Below are positions 23,201-24,192 of a stretch of DNA of 24,192 bases, in pieces. Numbering within the stretch: position 1 is the first letter of the stretch; the number at the start of each line of letters is the position of its first letter. Below the pieces are notes generated by a model. The model did not search any database. It was not told the DNA's origin and was given only the letters and a program-made list of their open reading frames with translations. The position numbers and the translations under genes were made by a program. The DNA comes from JBIOWF01 sp044868295 (lineage in GTDB: Bacteria; Actinomycetota; Actinomycetes; Streptosporangiales; Streptosporangiaceae): contig JBIOWF010000235.1 of the NCBI GenBank assembly GCA_044868295.1, forward strand, positions 1 to 24,192, in the 5' to 3' direction.

Positions 23201-23428
23201 CGCCTCATCCAGGACGCCAGGAAGTCGACCGGACTGGCCATCACCGACCGGATCGAGCTCTGGTGGTCGGCCGCGGGCGACGACCTGGCCGAGGCGTTGC
23301 GCACGGGCGGCCGAACGGTCGCGGAAGAGGTTCTCGCGACCGGCTTCACCCAAGGGGCGGTCGAGGAGGACCTGCCCCGGCACGAGGACGCCGACCTGGG
23401 CCTCACGTTCCAGCTCCGTAAGGCCTGA
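20255..23428 (+). CDS. ileS: Isoleucyl-tRNA synthetase, type 2, with altered HIGH motif
   Basis: 1057 residues. It charges tRNA(Ile) in the cytoplasm. The length, the KMSKH signature (601-605, RKMSKHLGN) and the overall layout are those of the eukaryote-like IleRS2 group. The class I HIGH motif is replaced by Gly59-Val60-His61-His62 in PPTANGMPGVHHVEAR, the GXHH form. The editing domain is present (WTTTPWTLVSNTAVAVHPD). Zinc-binding-like CPRCGTG and CPECGAE pairs flank it. IleRS2 enzymes are naturally resistant to mupirocin and the GXHH form is reported to be hyper-resistant. ATG at 20255 is 12 nt after the GGAGGG site; an ATG at 20222 lies inside the sequestrator hairpin, before the ribosome site, and is rejected. 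It is controlled by the T-box leader upstream and followed by two hairpins. Confidence 0.97.
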   Translation: MSSHYFRSLPAQVDLPALEREVLEHWRDGKVFERSLEQNADGPSWVFYEGPPTANGMPGVHHVEARVFKDVFPRYKSMQGYHVPRKAGWDCHGLPVEVAVEKELGLSGKPEIEAYGIAEFNAKCRESVLRHVDAFEEMTERMGYWVDMSQAYRTMDPQYVEAVWWSLKTIWDKNLLFRDFRITPYCPRCGTGLSDHELGQPGGYETVTSPSVYVRMPATSGPLAELGAAFLVWTTTPWTLVSNTAVAVHPDVTYVAARRGDEVLVVAEPLLNRVLGEDAQVVATFRGADLERTTYARPFDLVEIPGAHYVVLGDYVTVEDGTGLVHQAPAFGADDMTVCKRYGMPVVNPIGPDGRFLPEVPLVGGLFFKDADEPLTDDLRERGLLFRGEHFEHSYPHCWRCHTALLYYALPSWYIRTTAIKDQLLAENERTNWFPETIKNGRYGEWLRGNVDWALSRSRYWGTPLPLWVCSADDSHVTCVGSLKELGEHAGRDLSALDPHRPYVDDVTFACPECGAEAHRVPDVIDVWYDSGAMPFAQWGAPHVNEDIFEKSYPGQFICEAIDQTRGWFYSMMAVGTLVFGRSSYENVLCLGLILAEDGRKMSKHLGNVLRPMPLMEEHGADSLRWYMATSGSPWAPRRIGHGALEEIVRKVLRTYWSTASFFTLYANAASWSPSMLSQAPAHGERPLIDRWVLGELHRTVAEVTASLDVFDTAKVGRRLTEFLDDLSNWYVRRSRRRFWSGEAVAFATLYECLETVTRLMAPLVPFVTDYVWDVLRGTGGEVGAPPSVHLATWPTVDGALLDPALSDQMALVRRLVDLGRSARASSSVKTRQRLGRALIAAPGWAALPGELRDLIADELNVESLHDMSGFSADLVTFTVKPNFRALGKRFGSQTKLVAAAVTAADPAALAQALRSGTAAAVEAGELGTVELGPDDVIITEQPKSGWAVETGAVDTGTGETVALDLTITDELRRAGLVRDAIRLIQDARKSTGLAITDRIELWWSAAGDDLAEALRTGGRTVAEEVLATGFTQGAVEEDLPRHEDADLGLTFQLRKA

Positions 23429-23437
23429 TCATGAAGT

Positions 23438-23477
23438 GCCCGCCTCCGCCGATCCGACCGGATCGCCGGAGGCGGGC
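23438..23477. terminator. Long hairpin after ileS
   Basis: GCCCGCCTCCG (23438-23448) pairs with CGGAGGCGGGC (23467-23477). After one mismatch, CGATCC pairs with GGATCG around a GACC loop. The result is a 17-bp stem just 10 nt after the ileS stop codon, followed by only a short ATGAAAAG. It is probably the main ileS terminator of U-less type. Confidence 0.75.
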
Positions 23478-23482
23478 ATGAA

Positions 23483-23517
23483 AAGACCCGCCCGGTAGTC
23501 GTCACCCGGCGGGTCTT
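23483..23517 (-). terminator. Terminator between convergent ileS and the Zn-motif gene
   Basis: AAGACCCGCC (23483-23492) pairs with GGCGGGTCTT (23508-23517), with GGT/ACC extending inside the loop. On the minus strand the stem is followed by TTC after its own TT, giving a short TTTT run. It therefore suits the minus-strand gene that stops at 23536, and may also act on ileS read-through. Confidence 0.75.
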
Positions 23518-23535
23518 CTGTGCGTGTGCGGCTTC

Positions 23536-24192
23536 TCAGGCGTCCTGGCAGACCGAACAGTGGGTCAGCCCCGCCGCCTCGGCCTCGGCCTGGGTCATCG
23601 TCTCGATGCTCGCCGGGTCCGCGCCGCTGATCAGCGGGCACTTCGCCCCATGGAACCGGCGGGTGCCGACCAGCACCTTGACCATGCCTGGCTGGAAGCC
23701 GGGCCGGGCCGCCTCGGCCGTACGGCCGCGCTCGCCGTTCCCCGGCTGCCACGCGACGTCGAAGACGCTGGGGACCCGGGTGGTGGGCGCGGGGTCATCG
23801 CCAGAGGCGGGTCCAGAGGTGCGCACGGTGGTGGAGTGGGCGGCGACCCCGAACCCGGCGCGCCCGGGTGCGGCGGTCTCGGCCGGCTCCACCGGCTCCG
23901 TGTTCTTCGCGCTCTTCGCTTCCTGGACGGCATTCGGCCGGTCCGCCCTGATCCCGGTGGAGGGGAACGTTTCCACCGGTGACGCCGCGGGGGCGGCGCT
24001 CAGGCCTTCCGGACGCCGCGCCGGGGTCTCCGGCTCCGGCGTGCGGGGCGATGCCTCGGGGAGGCACGTGGTGCAGGGGGTGAACCCCTCCTCGCGAGCC
24101 TCCTCGTACGTCAGCTCCTCGACCTCGCGCCCCGCGAGCTGGCGGCAGTTCGCCAGGTGGAGGCGCTTACGGCCGGGGATGACCAGCACGAT
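23536..24192 (-). CDS. Protein with duplicated HxxxC...CxxC zinc-type motif and disordered middle (N-terminus may extend outside window)
   Basis: At least 217 residues. The frame is open to the window edge, and the GTG at 24189 may not be the true start. Two similar ~45-residue modules lie at the ends. Residues 6-46 contain GRKRLHLANC (His11, Cys15), TYEEAREEGFTPC and Cys39/Cys42. Residues 175-217 contain GTRRFHGAKC (His180, Cys184), TQAEAEAAGLTHC and Cys211/Cys214. Each could hold one zinc ion with one His and three Cys. Such modules occur at the ends of bacterial surface or nuclease proteins in the form G-x-x-[FY]H-x-x-x-C...G-[LF]-x-x-C-x-x-C. The ~130 residues between are Pro/Ala/Glu-rich and probably disordered. 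No enzyme domain, signal peptide or membrane helix is visible. Function unknown. It is convergent with ileS. Confidence 0.75.
   Translation of the reverse strand: MVLVIPGRKRLHLANCRQLAGREVEELTYEEAREEGFTPCTTCLPEASPRTPEPETPARRPEGLSAAPAASPVETFPSTGIRADRPNAVQEAKSAKNTEPVEPAETAAPGRAGFGVAAHSTTVRTSGPASGDDPAPTTRVPSVFDVAWQPGNGERGRTAEAARPGFQPGMVKVLVGTRRFHGAKCPLISGADPASIETMTQAEAEAAGLTHCSVCQDA

Noticed and set aside
20225..23383. Very long minus-strand open frame opposite ileS
   Set aside because: Antisense shadow caused by third-position GC bias; composition is Arg/His/Gly/Val-rich without any recognisable motif, while ileS on the other strand is complete.

Overview
The base composition is strongly GC-rich with codons ending in G or C. 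Gene content and order (dnaE, rluD, lspA, a DksA/TraR-type gene, ileS with a T-box leader) point to an actinomycete. The style of the penicillin-binding protein, the kinases and the eukaryote-like IleRS suggests the Streptosporangiaceae (Nonomuraea, Streptosporangium, Microbispora and relatives). That placement is inference from protein families; no rRNA is present to fix it. I see no CRISPR array, tRNA, insertion sequence or prophage.

Layout. 1-362 is the 3' end of a multi-pass membrane glycosyltransferase. 417-1077 holds a ybaK-type deacylase gene and, convergent with it, a 58-residue zinc-knuckle protein. 1146-1726 is a gene graveyard of an amino-acid ABC transporter and an ArsR regulator. 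1825-3718 carries an amidase and, convergent, a four-helix membrane protein. 3954-7569 is a cell-wall pair: a MurA-family enolpyruvyl transferase with Asp at the fosfomycin-target position, then a class A penicillin-binding protein. 7502-11978 (minus) is a degenerate DAHP-synthase/chorismate mutase fusion followed closely by dnaE. 11979-12294 is intergenic, with a minus-strand terminator, a possible structured RNA and a repeat/palindrome element. 12295-17903 is a tandem cluster of three paralogous Ser/Thr protein kinases. 17918-19774 (minus) is an overlapping dksA/traR-lspA-rluD operon with a good promoter. 19775-23517 is ileS with a complete T-box leader and two terminator hairpins. 23536 to the window end is a protein with two copies of a small Zn-binding motif, incomplete at its N-terminus.

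How the parts relate. The housekeeping genes cover cell-wall synthesis (MurA family, PBP, LspA for lipoproteins), replication (DnaE) and translation (IleRS, RluD, YbaK). The accessory element is the kinase cluster. The first two kinases share an extracytoplasmic C-terminal domain that is not PASTA. The third has lost the membrane segment and nearly all of that domain but keeps its last ~30 residues. All three genes carry the same short box 22-26 nt before the start codon, so they look like products of tandem duplication with the regulatory region included.

Most noteworthy: IleRS has GVHH where class I synthetases have HIGH; the MurA-family protein has Asp instead of the catalytic Cys; the DAHP-synthase domain has lost active-site residues while the fused chorismate mutase keeps its own; and the kinase trio shares an uncharacterised sensor-like domain. 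Functional statements rest on motif reading by eye; no database search was run.
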